Numbered from the stretch's first letter, positions 20,325 through 29,571 are shown. The stretch is 64,000 nucleotides of DNA from Mangrovibacter yixingensis (GCF_020523985.1 NZ_JAIVKM010000002.1:310001-374000); one strand, 5' to 3'. Notes: generated by a model not told the origin, from the letters alone. A program made the numbers and translations.

Positions 20325-20542
20325 GCATTCACCCCTTCACAACTCACCTGATTATGAGGATGAAGGGACTGCCATTGTGCTCGCAGCCAGGTGTCGCAGT
20401 CTGCCTGTGTCTGCGCATTACAGGCAACGTGCCAACCCTGTGGCAGCACACATTGCTGCGGCCACAAACAGTATTGTTGTTGTGCGTTACACAAAATCAA
20501 AAACAGCCCTTGCGGGTTATCGAAGGGGTTGCTGAATTCCAT
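20321..20542 (-). CDS. ybdZ: YbdZ, MbtH-like activator of EntF
   Basis: The 73-residue MbtH family protein has the conserved NPFDNPQG N-terminus, the C-L-W-P segment (YCLWPQQCVLPQGW) and the closing WLRAQWQSLHP. Known: MbtH proteins bind and stimulate adenylation domains, here EntF. The stop overlaps the entF start (ATGA), and it follows fes by 12 bp. Confidence 0.93.
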   Translation of the reverse strand: MEFSNPFDNPQGLFLILCNAQQQYCLWPQQCVLPQGWHVACNAQTQADCDTWLRAQWQSLHPHNQVSCEGVNA

Positions 20543-20554
20543 ACCAAGCTCCTG

Positions 20555-21781
20555 TCATGAAAAACACGGTTTACTGACCAAAAGCGATGACCAGAGGGTT
20601 TTTAATCCACGGGTTAGCCCACCGCGCCAGCAAAGCGCATCATGTCCGCCATCAAATTGACGCCACAAAACTTCGTGCTGTGTGTGTTGTAGTTGTGTAT
20701 ACATAGCCTGGTTAGCCCGAAAGATAAGGGGCTCACGCAAACCTGCTTCAAGGATTATGCGAGGGTGGCCCACAGGGATCTGTCCGCTTTTAATCTGGCG
20801 AATAAGTTCGCCATCCATATTTTCCCCCCGGTTGGGCCACCAGTAAGAACCAGAGAGACTAAGCGCGCAGCCAAAATGATCAGGCCAGTGTAGTGCGGCA
20901 TAGAGAGATGCCAGGCCACCAAAACTTTGTCCGGCAACCACGGTATTTTGTGGGCCAGGATGGAAGGGTTCGAGTTGCGCAATATGAGGTAATAATTCGT
21001 TTTTCACTGCCAACCAGAAATCCTGATTGCAGGGTAATTCACGGCTGCGATGAGCGGTGTCTATCGCATCGATCAGCACATAGACCGCAGCAGGCAGTTG
21101 CCCGGCCAGAGTCAGTGATTGCAGTACAGGCCAGACAGGCATGCTCTGCGCCCAAAACTCGCCATCCAGCAATATTGCAAGTGGCCGTTCGGCAGGATCA
21201 GATGCCTCACCAGTGGTGTACACCCAAACCCGGCGGGTATTGTGCAAATGTTCGCTGTGCCAGTTAATACACAGTGGCTCGGTATAAGCCACTTGCGTGT
21301 TCTTCCAACCCGGCTGTTCCGGGGCATTCGGGAGTTCCAGGCCAGAAACAGGATGGCCGCGGCCACCACGCCAAAATAACGGGTTTAACGGGTCGGCAAT
21401 CGCCTGGGGCAATAACCGCCGCCAGCCTTCACGCAGCGCCATTTTATCGCTCATATCCCCTTGCATTACGGCTTCACTAAAGTCGTTGTCGCTTATTGAA
21501 GGGATAAAGCAATAGCTGCCACGCCAGCTTGAACTCAATGAGGTAGACCATGTCCAGGCATCTGTTCCCGGAATACGTTGCAGGGATTGTGGGACTGCAC
21601 GCTGATGGTGATCAGTGACACCCGTAATGTAGAGCCATACCCGGCGGACAGGCGAAGTGGACTCATCTCCCTGGGGATCGCGCCACCAAAATGTTACCCG
21701 GCACTTATCCGTACCTTCAGACACCCACTCCGGGCTTTGTTTGTATTGCCACCACGCGTGGCTGCCAGGTGCCAGTTCCAT
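20555..21781 (-). CDS. fes: Fes, enterobactin esterase
   Basis: The 408-residue cytoplasmic trilactone esterase cleaves ferric enterobactin to release iron. It has an N-terminal Fes domain (VTFWWRDPQGDE, SYCFIP) and a C-terminal alpha/beta-hydrolase fold. The nucleophile elbow is VVAGQSFGGLASLYAA and a late histidine is in FDGGHDALCWRGGL. It is the first gene of fes-ybdZ-entF-entS, with a Fur box 66 bp upstream. Retention of Fes implies the cell still imports ferric enterobactin or a similar catecholate, although no receptor or ABC transporter gene is nearby. Confidence 0.95.
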   Translation of the reverse strand: MELAPGSHAWWQYKQSPEWVSEGTDKCRVTFWWRDPQGDESTSPVRRVWLYITGVTDHHQRAVPQSLQRIPGTDAWTWSTSLSSSWRGSYCFIPSISDNDFSEAVMQGDMSDKMALREGWRRLLPQAIADPLNPLFWRGGRGHPVSGLELPNAPEQPGWKNTQVAYTEPLCINWHSEHLHNTRRVWVYTTGEASDPAERPLAILLDGEFWAQSMPVWPVLQSLTLAGQLPAAVYVLIDAIDTAHRSRELPCNQDFWLAVKNELLPHIAQLEPFHPGPQNTVVAGQSFGGLASLYAALHWPDHFGCALSLSGSYWWPNRGENMDGELIRQIKSGQIPVGHPRIILEAGLREPLIFRANQAMYTQLQHTQHEVLWRQFDGGHDALCWRGGLTRGLKTLWSSLLVSKPCFS

Positions 21782-21846
21782 TGCACAATAACCTCATCGA
21801 TAAAATGGTTTTTCTAACTGTAACAGAAATCGCACATTATAGTATT

Positions 21847-21865
21847 GATAATAATTTTCATTTTC
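21847..21865. promoter_or_regulatory. Fur box between fes and the lost fepA position
   Basis: GATAATAATTTTCATTTTC matches the Fur consensus at 15 of 19 positions, the best in the window. It lies 66 bp from the fes start and 35 bp before a plus-strand ATG at 21900, i.e. in the place of the E. coli bidirectional fepA-fes promoter. Confidence 0.8.
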
Positions 21866-21899
21866 AATGGTATTCTGATTCTCATAGCTGAATTAGGAA

Positions 21900-22085
21900 A
21901 TGGCTAAAAAATATCAAAAACCCCTGTTTTTAATAGGAATTAATTTATTGTGGGCATCAACATTTGAAGAGGTTTTTGGATTAACAGAAGCAGGCGGGTT
22001 TTCGTTGTGGGGAGGTAAGCCATGGAGATTAAACCAGAAAAACCACAGTTCAGATTTTTCTGGCTGTACTGTCAGTTCCGGGCCA
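21900..22085 (+). pseudogene. Possible vestige of fepA (start region only)
   Basis: A plus-strand frame starting at ATG 21900 encodes MAKKYQKPLFLIGINLLWAS, a basic N-terminus followed by a hydrophobic core, which resembles a Sec signal peptide. It stands where E. coli fepA begins and directly after a strong Fur box. The frame then runs as non-descript sequence (FEEVFGLTEAGGFS) into the antisense of the next gene, ending at 22226. No TonB box or receptor plug motif is visible. I infer a deletion remnant of a Fur-regulated receptor gene, but a small unrelated ORF cannot be excluded. Confidence 0.35.
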
Positions 22086-22295
22086 TTATTTGGTCAGATC
22101 GGCAGTCATATGAACTCTGTTGTTCATATTCGCTTCTGTGATGTGGTAAGAAGCGCCTTCTTGCTGTGCTTTTGCAGCAATTTTTGCTTCAGCGCCATCC
22201 AGCGTATCCGCAGTCACACTGACTGATTGCGCAAAGCTTGCAAATGAAACCAGAGTAAGAGCAGCGGCGGCAGCGATGGTTTTAATATTTTTCAT
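22086..22295 (-). CDS. BhsA/McbA/YhcN-family periplasmic protein (DUF1471)
   Basis: The 69-residue secreted protein has a signal peptide (MKNIKTIAAAAALTLVSFASFA) and a mature part matching DUF1471: SVTADTLDGAEAKIAAKAQQEGASYHITEA. Known: members of this family accumulate in the periplasm or outer membrane under stress and affect biofilm formation. I choose the ATG at 22295 because AAGGA lies 8 nt upstream; an ATG two codons earlier is too close to it. It is monocistronic, with a 309-bp upstream gap. Confidence 0.88.
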   Translation of the reverse strand: MKNIKTIAAAAALTLVSFASFAQSVSVTADTLDGAEAKIAAKAQQEGASYHITEANMNNRVHMTADLTK

Positions 22296-22297
22296 GG

Positions 22298-22484
22298 TCA
22301 TATTCCTTCATTTTTTCAATTAACTAATACGTGTGATTTGGTTGAACGATGTCTTATCGTCGATGCATATATAGTAACCATTGAAATTATATTTATGGTA
22401 ACTAAAAGTGCGCTTATAATTTTCAATCGCACATATTAATAAAAATTATGGGGTATATAAGAAAGAAGTAATGAAGGAATATGA
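22298..22484. repeat. 14-bp inverted repeat flanking the BhsA-like promoter
   Basis: TCATATTCCTTCAT (22298-22311) overlaps the ribosome binding site of the BhsA-like gene. It recurs exactly inverted as ATGAAGGAATATGA at 22471-22484. The intervening 159 bp is AT-rich and should hold the promoter. The 22296-22604 gap has no other gene that I can see. Confidence 0.6.
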
Positions 22485-22563
22485 TTTAAAATCAATTCAT
22501 TAAATGATGTTAACCAGAGTAAAACAGAAGGTGCCGCCGGAGTTCTGCCTGATGAGCACTTAA

Positions 22564-22593
22564 CAGTGAGCAAGGTAAGCGCCCTGCTCACTG
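22564..22593 (-). terminator. Hairpin after roxA
   Basis: A 9-bp perfect stem (CAGTGAGCA / TGCTCACTG) with a 12-nt loop lies 12 bp past the roxA stop. No T run follows. Confidence 0.4.
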
Positions 22594-22604
22594 GTTGATG
22601 AAGA

Positions 22605-23732
22605 TTATTCTTCTTCGCCGAAGAACCAATACCCCTGATTTACCAGAGCAGTCAGCTCGGTTACAAATGCCGGGTTATCCAACCCGTTGCCCAGTTCCTG
22701 CTCGCCAACAGTTGTGTAACGGCACAACGCGTCTGCGGCCTTATCATCACTGGTGTTCAGCGCTTCACTGTGAACAAAGAACTGATCGCCAATATGTAAA
22801 ACCCGCAGCCCACTAAGCCTTGTCAGAACTTCACCGGAACGCAAGGCATTCACCACTTCATCAGCCTGGTAGGCCGGTTCTGGCGGTGCAATATCCAGTT
22901 CATGGCGCGGTGTGGTGGCAAAACGGCCAAACCATTGCGCAAAGTCTTCGGGCTGGTTGATCACATCGAGCATCATCTTGCGCACCCGATCCAGTTCATA
23001 GTTTTCTACTCTTCCGGGGTGCTCGCGGCATGTCAGATCCGGATCACTGTAATGTTCACCACCCAGATCATTTTCCAGCGCATAATCCGCAAAACTGCTG
23101 ATCAGATCGCGCCCATTAGGGCCACGAAAACCAACGGAGTAATTTAATGCTGTCTCGTGGGTAAAACCGTCATGGGGGAATCCGGGTGGGATGTAAAGGA
23201 TATCGCCAGGTGCCAGGTCTTCATCAATGATTGGTTCAAACGGCTCAACATGCAGTAAAGCCGGATGCGGGCAGAACTGCTTCAGTGGCAGTTTATCCCC
23301 TACCCGCCAGCGGCGGCTGCCCATCCCCTGAATGATAAAGACATCGTACTGATCGATATGCGGGCCAACGCCACCACCAGGGACTGAAAAGGAGATCATC
23401 AAATCATCAAGCCGCCAGTCCGGCAGCACCCGAAACGGGCGAACTAATTCTGCCGATGGCGCATGCCAGTGGTTCACTGCCTGTGCCAGTAAAGACCAAC
23501 CCGTTTCACCCAGGTGGTCAAACTGTTCGAAAGGACCGTTCCAGGCCTGCCATTCCCCATTCTGCAGGCTCACAATACGGCTGTCGACTTCAGCTTCCAT
23601 TGCAAGGCCTGCCAGTTCATCTGGCGTAATAGGATCGACAAAGCCCGGCAAAGCATTTTTTAAGATAACCGGTTTTTTCTGCCAGTAAGTTTCCAGAAAT
23701 TCCGGCCAGTTAAGATTGAGTTGGTAAGCCAT
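22605..23732 (-). CDS. roxA: RoxA, ribosomal protein L16 arginine hydroxylase (JmjC)
   Basis: The 375-residue 2-oxoglutarate/Fe(II) oxygenase is very close to E. coli YcfD/RoxA, which hydroxylates Arg81 of ribosomal protein L16. The metal-binding HxD is in GPHIDQYDVF near residue 125 and the distal histidine region is PPGFPHDGFTHE near 187. A C-terminal winged-helix part follows. In E. coli it sits near phoQ, not near entF, so its position here is rearranged. The tail EEE is acidic. Confidence 0.95.
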   Translation of the reverse strand: MAYQLNLNWPEFLETYWQKKPVILKNALPGFVDPITPDELAGLAMEAEVDSRIVSLQNGEWQAWNGPFEQFDHLGETGWSLLAQAVNHWHAPSAELVRPFRVLPDWRLDDLMISFSVPGGGVGPHIDQYDVFIIQGMGSRRWRVGDKLPLKQFCPHPALLHVEPFEPIIDEDLAPGDILYIPPGFPHDGFTHETALNYSVGFRGPNGRDLISSFADYALENDLGGEHYSDPDLTCREHPGRVENYELDRVRKMMLDVINQPEDFAQWFGRFATTPRHELDIAPPEPAYQADEVVNALRSGEVLTRLSGLRVLHIGDQFFVHSEALNTSDDKAADALCRYTTVGEQELGNGLDNPAFVTELTALVNQGYWFFGEEE

Positions 23733-23828
23733 TCATGTGTACCACGCAAGGGAAATGGGGGCTGATTATAAAGAGGTGTGGTCGTGGGGCTCTTTGCTGT
23801 GGGTCAAACCTGCGCGCGAAAGAAAGGG

Positions 23829-23866
23829 AATGACAGGAAGCCAAAACTCAAAGGCTTCCTGTCATT
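23829..23866 (-). terminator. Intrinsic terminator of the aldehyde dehydrogenase gene
   Basis: A perfect 14-bp stem (AATGACAGGAAGCC / GGCTTCCTGTCATT) with a 10-nt loop lies 3 bp past the stop codon. It is followed on the minus strand by a pyrimidine-rich CCCTTTCTTTC run. Confidence 0.75.
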
Positions 23867-23869
23867 GCT

Positions 23870-25261
23870 TTAGAATTCTGCGTCAATATCTACAACAGAA
23901 ATCAATTTGTGATTCACAAATTCTTTAATACCCAACCCGGTTAGTTCACGTCCATAGCCTGAGCGGCGTACACCACCAAAGGGCAGATCAGCTTTCACAC
24001 GTGTTGGGTGATTAATGTAAACCATCCCGGTGGATATTTTAGTAGCCAGTTCCGCACCACGCGATGTATCGCGTGTGAAAATAGAGCCACCAAGGCCAAA
24101 CGGAGAATCATTGGCGATCCGCACAGCGTCAGCTTCATCTTTCGCACGCAGTATCATTGATACCGGGCCAAAAAACTCCATGTAATAAGCCGGGTTATCC
24201 GGTGTTACATCAGTGAGAATGGTGGGTTGAACAAACGCGCCCTGGGTGGGTACTTTTGGCCCTACTTCCAGTGCATGTGCGCCATGGGAAATCGCCAGTT
24301 GGATTTTTTCTTTAACTTCATCTGCCGCCTGTTGTGAGGAAAGCGGTGCCAATGTTGTTGCCGAATCCAAAGGATCACCCGCTTTCAGCGCCGCCACACC
24401 CGCCGTGTAGCGTTCAAGGAACGCATCATAGACGTCATCAACAATAATCATCCGCTTGGAAGAAACACAAACCTGACCACCATTCCAGTGGCGGCCAAAT
24501 ACAGCCCATTTTGCTGTTTTTTCCAAATCAGCATCTGCCAGCACAACAAAGGCATCTGCCCCACCTAATTCAAGGGTGGATTTTTTCAGTGCTTTTGCAG
24601 CCTGTGCCGCCACAGTGGCACCGGCCCCTTCAGAACCCGTGAGCGCCACCCCTTGTACATGTGGATCATTGAGGATTTGCTCAATATGGTGACGGGCTGC
24701 GTACAGGTTGATAAACCCACCATCAGGCAGGCCAGCATCATGCATGAGTTTTTCAAAACGAGCCGCACTTTGCGGAACATTCGATGCGTGTTTAAGAAGA
24801 ATGGTATTCCCGGCGGAAAGTTGTGGTGCAATGATACGAGCAATCTGGTAGTACGGGAAATTCCAGGGCTCAATTGCCAGCAGCACACCTAACGGTTCAT
24901 GAACAATTTTCGCTGTGGCTTCCTGGGGGTTAGCTACTGGTAAGATTTCCGGTGCCAGTAGTTTTTCCGCATTTTTAACGTAATATTCAAAAATCTGGGC
25001 AGACAGCTCTACTTCAGCCAGCGCTTCGCTATACAGTTTGCCCATTTCAAGCGTTAATAAACGCGCAAATTCGTCTTTTTGTTTACGCAGTAAATTGGCT
25101 GCATTTTGTAAGATTTCACCGCGCTGTGAAAATGAAACATTACGCCATGTGGTGAAGGTATTATGCGCCCTGGCAATAGCATCTGTGACTTCTGCATCAG
25201 TAGCGTCTGGGAATGTTTTAATAACTTCCCCGGTGAAGGGGTTGGTTGTTGCATATGCCAT
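23870..25261 (-). CDS. NAD(P)-dependent aldehyde dehydrogenase, Sad/GabD-like
   Basis: The 463-residue aldehyde dehydrogenase has the general-base glutamate motif LELGGADAFVVL and the nucleophile cysteine in GGQVCVSSKRMI. The structural motifs PWNFPYYQIARI and EFFGPVSMI are also present. It resembles succinate-semialdehyde dehydrogenase Sad (YneI), but the true substrate is uncertain. The start at 25261 (MAYATTNPF) has AAGGAG 7 nt upstream. It is transcribed away from poxB across a long AT-rich gap. If it uses acetaldehyde or succinate semialdehyde, it would fit the carboxylate-producing neighbours. Confidence 0.88.
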   Translation of the reverse strand: MAYATTNPFTGEVIKTFPDATDAEVTDAIARAHNTFTTWRNVSFSQRGEILQNAANLLRKQKDEFARLLTLEMGKLYSEALAEVELSAQIFEYYVKNAEKLLAPEILPVANPQEATAKIVHEPLGVLLAIEPWNFPYYQIARIIAPQLSAGNTILLKHASNVPQSAARFEKLMHDAGLPDGGFINLYAARHHIEQILNDPHVQGVALTGSEGAGATVAAQAAKALKKSTLELGGADAFVVLADADLEKTAKWAVFGRHWNGGQVCVSSKRMIIVDDVYDAFLERYTAGVAALKAGDPLDSATTLAPLSSQQAADEVKEKIQLAISHGAHALEVGPKVPTQGAFVQPTILTDVTPDNPAYYMEFFGPVSMILRAKDEADAVRIANDSPFGLGGSIFTRDTSRGAELATKISTGMVYINHPTRVKADLPFGGVRRSGYGRELTGLGIKEFVNHKLISVVDIDAEF

Positions 25262-25826
25262 GGAAATTCTCCTTAAAAAAATAATAAGCCACATAAAGTG
25301 GCACCCTTTTTTATCTCATTGAGCGTTTCCGGGCCCGGCAAGTAACAATCGCTGGCCAAACTTAACTCGCACTGTATCAGCATGGCACAAATCACCGTAT
25401 GTAACCGGGAGCACCACACATAATGTAAAAATAGTAGCCAGTATGTATCATAAGAGAAATCCAGAAGTTTTGTTGGTGTTACTCAGAATTATTGAATATT
25501 CACATAAATGGTTTACCTCATTTATTATTCGCGCCCTTTATGACCTGTTTTTATTTATATCCATCCTCTATAAAGCAGCAGAAAAATCTGTAAACACCAT
25601 TACTCGCCACGCGCAATAAACAACATAACTTACTGTTATATATAAAAAAAATATAAACCACATATTACAAAATAAAATATAAAACCATATTAATATAATA
25701 AAATATTTGTAATACAAATGATGTTTATACCTTGAACATTTAGCCTCAATGGGTTGATAATACCTCCAATCTGATAACATTTTGTTTACTTCATGTTATT
25801 GCCATTCTCTTTTTAGGGAGTTTTTT
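25262..25826. promoter_or_regulatory. AT-rich divergent promoter region (aldehyde dehydrogenase / poxB)
   Basis: The 565-bp gap holds no gene that I can support. The part from about 25500 to 25760 is extremely AT-rich (runs of A, T and TATA), the kind of DNA H-NS binds. Next to the aldehyde dehydrogenase start is a small hairpin, GCCAC-N5-GTGGC (25288-25302). On the minus strand this is followed by a U-rich run and then the AAGGAG site, an arrangement that could attenuate transcription. poxB in E. coli is RpoS-dependent; I could not pin a promoter. Confidence 0.5.
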
Positions 25827-27551
25827 ATGTCGAAAAGCATTGCAAACTTTATTACCGAAACACTTGATAAAGCAGGTGTTAAACGTATTTGGGGCGTGAC
25901 AGGCGATTCATTAAATGGCATCAGCGACAGCCTGAGAAAATTAGGTACAATTGAGTGGCTGGGTACCCGCCACGAAGAAACAGCTGCATTTGCCGCAGGT
26001 GCTGAAGCCCATATCACAGGCGAATTGTCTGTATGTGCTGGTTCTTGTGGCCCGGGTAATATGCACTTAATCAACGGACTATTTGATTGCCACCGTAACC
26101 GTGTTCCGGTGCTGGCTATTGCCGCACATATTCCTTCTGCAGAAATTGGCACAAATTATTTCCAGGAAACTCATCCGCAAGAACTCTTTAAAGAATGCAG
26201 TGTTTATTGCGAATTAGTTTCCAACCCGGAACAAATGCCTTATTTGCTGGAAACGGCTATGCGCCAGGCTATTCTTCACCGTGATGTCAGCGTATTAGTC
26301 TTGCCGGGCGATATTGCATTAAAAGCAGTTCCTGAAGGAGTTGAACCGAAATGGAATGTACCTAAACCTGCCTATTACCAGCCTCAGCAGTCAGATCTTG
26401 CTGAACTGGCCGAAAAACTCAATAACAGTGCCAAAATCACCTTAATGTGTGGTGCCGGCTGTGCTGAATCCCATGAGGAAGTGGTCGCACTGGCTGAAAA
26501 ATTACAGGCACCAATCGTTCATGCCATGCGCGGTAAAGAATATATCGAATATGACAACCCTTATGACGTTGGCATGACTGGTTTAATCGGGTTTTCATCG
26601 GGCTACCACGCAATGCGCCAGGCCGATACCGTTTTACTGCTTGGCACCAGTTTCCCATACCGTGCGTTCTACCCGGAAAATGCCAGCATACTGCAAATCG
26701 ATAACAACCCGGCATCTTTGGGCCGGCATACCCAGATAGACCTCGGTGTATTGGGTGACATCAAGTCCACACTGAAGGCACTTCTGCCTATGATTAACAG
26801 TAATCACGGTTCCTCCCACCTGGAACAGTGTGTGGCAAATTACACCGAAGCGCGTAAAGGCCTGGATGAGCTGGCTAACGGGAAAACCGCCTATGACCTG
26901 ATTCACCCGCAGTACCTAGCGCGCCTGGTGAGTGAAGAAGCGGCCGACGATGCGGTATTTACTTGCGATGTGGGTACTCCGACATTATGGGCAGCACGTT
27001 ACCTGAAAATGAATGGGAAGCGCCGTTTAATTGGTTCGTTTAACCACGGCTCAATGGCTAACGCGTTGTCACAGGCAATGGGAGCACAATCTGTCGACAG
27101 AAAGCGCCAGGTTGTCGCACTGTGTGGCGATGGGGGCTTCTCCATGTTAATGGGGGATTTGTTGTCCCTTAACCAGTTGAAACTCCCGGTAAAAATTGTG
27201 GTGTTCAATAACCGTTCTTTGGGCTTTGTTGCCATGGAAATGAAAGCTGGCGGTTACCTTTCCGATGATACCAACCTGGAAAACCCAAGCTTTGCCGCCA
27301 TTGCCGAAGCCTGCGGCGTAAAAGGTATTCATGTTGGGAAACCTGAAGAGTTGCCTGGCGCACTGAAAGAAACCCTGGCACATCCGGGCCCTGTAGTTCT
27401 GGAAGTGGATACAGCTAAACAAGAACTGGCTATGCCGCCACAAATTAAGATGGAGCAAGCGAAAGGCTTCAGCCTGTATATGATGAAAGCGCTGCTCAAT
27501 GGCCGTGGCGATGAAATTATTGAGCTGAGCAAAACCAACTGGCGCAGATAA
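25827..27551 (+). CDS. poxB: PoxB, pyruvate:ubiquinone oxidoreductase (pyruvate oxidase)
   Basis: The 574-residue ThDP/FAD flavoenzyme decarboxylates pyruvate to acetate and CO2, passing electrons to ubiquinone at the membrane surface. Seen: the active-site glutamate region STRHEE-like [36 protein letters not shown], and the ThDP motif [11 protein letters not shown] ending in VVFNN. The C-terminal membrane-binding tail [18 protein letters not shown] is also clear. Start ATG 25827 has AGGGAG upstream and aligns with E. coli PoxB (572); an earlier in-frame ATG adds an unrelated 15 residues. It is followed 108 bp later by dld. Confidence 0.95.
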   Translation: MSKSIANFITETLDKAGVKRIWGVTGDSLNGISDSLRKLGTIEWLGTRHEETAAFAAGAEAHITGELSVCAGSCGPGNMHLINGLFDCHRNRVPVLAIAAHIPSAEIGTNYFQETHPQELFKECSVYCELVSNPEQMPYLLETAMRQAILHRDVSVLVLPGDIALKAVPEGVEPKWNVPKPAYYQPQQSDLAELAEKLNNSAKITLMCGAGCAESHEEVVALAEKLQAPIVHAMRGKEYIEYDNPYDVGMTGLIGFSSGYHAMRQADTVLLLGTSFPYRAFYPENASILQIDNNPASLGRHTQIDLGVLGDIKSTLKALLPMINSNHGSSHLEQCVANYTEARKGLDELANGKTAYDLIHPQYLARLVSEEAADDAVFTCDVGTPTLWAARYLKMNGKRRLIGSFNHGSMANALSQAMGAQSVDRKRQVVALCGDGGFSMLMGDLLSLNQLKLPVKIVVFNNRSLGFVAMEMKAGGYLSDDTNLENPSFAAIAEACGVKGIHVGKPEELPGALKETLAHPGPVVLEVDTAKQELAMPPQIKMEQAKGFSLYMMKALLNGRGDEIIELSKTNWRR

Positions 27552-27560
27552 GTGCCAGTA

Positions 27561-27591
27561 GCAGAAAGCCATATCAAACACGGCTTTCTGC
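27561..27591 (+). terminator. Hairpin after poxB
   Basis: A perfect 10-bp stem (GCAGAAAGCC / GGCTTTCTGC) with an 11-nt loop lies 9 bp after the poxB stop. The T tract is weak, so read-through into dld is possible. Confidence 0.5.
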
Positions 27592-27659
27592 TCCCTCCAA
27601 AGAACAGGGATTAGGTTCAACTGCTTATTGATACTTTTGACTATCTTCGGAATGACATC

Positions 27660-29402
27660 ATGGTTACATGGCCTACTGCTGCATCTGTTAATTCACAGCA
27701 AAATAGTAATGAATTAATTTCAGTATTAAATCAAATTGTTGGTAATAAATATGTCTTAACGGATGCTGAAAGTACCAGACAGTACCGTACAGGTATTCGC
27801 TTTGGGAGTGGGAACGCCCTTGCCGTTGTTTGCCCTGGGTCACTCATTGAGCAATGGCGTGTTCTGAAAGCCTGTATAAACGCAGGTGTAATTGTTATTT
27901 CTCAGGCATCAAATACTGGCCTAACCGGTGGTTCAACACCTGATGGTGATGATTATGACAGGGATATTGTGATTGTCAGTATGACCAGGATGAAAACTAT
28001 TCATGTTATCGAAGACGGCCGACAAGTTATCTGTTTGCCAGGTTCCACCCTGGATCAATTAGAAACTGTACTACGCCCACAAGGAAGGGAACCTCACTCC
28101 GTTATTGGTTCAAGCTGTATTGGCGCATCAGTCTTCGGTGGGGTTTGTAATAATTCTGGTGGCGCATTGGTACGCCGTGGCCCAGCCTATACTCAAATGT
28201 CGCTATTTGCGCAGGTTGATGAGCAGGGCGAACTGCATTTAGTCAACCACTTAGGTATCTCATTAAGTGGTTCAGAAGAAGATGTTCTTCAGCGTATTGA
28301 ACAAAGAGATTTTAGCGACGCAGATGTTGAAAATGACCTGGGGAATTGTTCCGATCACGATTACGAAACCTACGTACGCCAAATCGATGAAAATACGCCA
28401 GCTCGATTTAATGCCGATCCACATCGTCTGTATGAATCATCTGGCTCTGCCGGGAAAGTTATGGTGTTTGCGGTACGTCTTGATACTTTTCCTATAGAGA
28501 AAGATCCACAGGTTTTTTACATAGGCACCAACGATCCGCAGGAGTTGACGGATATACGCCGTCATATCCTCTCAGAGTTTAAACAACTCCCTATTTCAGG
28601 TGAATACTTGCATCGTGTCGCTTTCGATATTGCTGAAAAATATGGTAAAGATACCTTTTTAATGATCCACTATTTGGGGACTTCACGCTTACCGAAACTC
28701 TTCGCCTTAAAAGCGAAGATGGACAATATTTTTAATAAACTAAAATTTTTTCCGTCCAATTTTACAGACAGAATCATGCAGTTCGCCAGTTCATTATTTC
28801 CTAAACATTTGCCATTAAGAATGCGCGAGTATCGGGATAAGTTTGAGCACCATTTGCTGCTTAAAGTCTCAGCCTCAGGTAAAGAGGAAGCCCGGGATTT
28901 TTTATCCCATTATTTTGCCAACAGAAGCAGTGATTTTTTTGAATGCACCAAGGAAGAAGGCACCAAAGCTTTTTTACATCGCTTCGCCGCTGCCGGTGCT
29001 GCAAACCGTTACCGTGCGGTACATACTCAGACAGTAGAAAACATACTTGCACTGGACATCGCACTGCCAAGAAATACTCAGCAATGGTGTGAAACGCTGC
29101 CTGATGAAATTGAAAAACCGATTTTACTGAAACTCTATTACGGTCACTTCCTGTGCCATGTGTTTCACCAGGATTATATTGTGAGTAAAGGCCATGATTG
29201 TCTGGCTCTCGAACACAAAATGTGGAAACTGTTAGATATCCGTGGAGCGGAGTACCCTGCCGAGCATAATGTTGGACACTTATACGTCGCCAAGGATGCA
29301 CTGAAAAATCATTACCAGACATTGGATCCCTGTAACTGTTTTAATCCAGGGATTGGGCATACATCAAAATATAGTCATTATCACAAACACCCTGAAGAAT
29401 AG
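27660..29402 (+). CDS. dld: Dld, quinone-dependent D-lactate dehydrogenase
   Basis: The 580-residue peripheral-membrane flavoprotein oxidises D-lactate to pyruvate and reduces the quinone pool. The FAD-binding PP-loop is visible (SQASNTGLTGGSTPDG), as are GSSCIGASVFGGVCNNSGGALV and the C-terminal histidine-rich catalytic part (HCVFHQDYIVSKGHD-like, CNCFNPGIGHTSKYS). Length is near E. coli Dld (571). Its codon use looks more A/T-rich than the core genes of the window. It lies directly after poxB, so D-lactate to pyruvate to acetate can be read as one respiratory route. Confidence 0.95.
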   Translation: MVTWPTAASVNSQQNSNELISVLNQIVGNKYVLTDAESTRQYRTGIRFGSGNALAVVCPGSLIEQWRVLKACINAGVIVISQASNTGLTGGSTPDGDDYDRDIVIVSMTRMKTIHVIEDGRQVICLPGSTLDQLETVLRPQGREPHSVIGSSCIGASVFGGVCNNSGGALVRRGPAYTQMSLFAQVDEQGELHLVNHLGISLSGSEEDVLQRIEQRDFSDADVENDLGNCSDHDYETYVRQIDENTPARFNADPHRLYESSGSAGKVMVFAVRLDTFPIEKDPQVFYIGTNDPQELTDIRRHILSEFKQLPISGEYLHRVAFDIAEKYGKDTFLMIHYLGTSRLPKLFALKAKMDNIFNKLKFFPSNFTDRIMQFASSLFPKHLPLRMREYRDKFEHHLLLKVSASGKEEARDFLSHYFANRSSDFFECTKEEGTKAFLHRFAAAGAANRYRAVHTQTVENILALDIALPRNTQQWCETLPDEIEKPILLKLYYGHFLCHVFHQDYIVSKGHDCLALEHKMWKLLDIRGAEYPAEHNVGHLYVAKDALKNHYQTLDPCNCFNPGIGHTSKYSHYHKHPEE

Positions 29403-29571
29403 TGCCGGAATCAGTACGAAATAAACAGATTATGCTACAGGATGGGTATATAAGGCTGGTCATCAGTGCAGTTCCAATTATTCCATTACGTGTTGTGTTT
29501 TTGTTGTTCGCACCAAAACTTGCCTGGCGATATAACCTTAACCATCTTTACCGGTTTTTTTACGGACAAAA

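Noticed and set aside
25500..25760. AT-rich stretch as a replication or transfer origin
   Set aside because: No DnaA boxes, iterons or partition genes nearby; better explained as an AT-rich promoter region.
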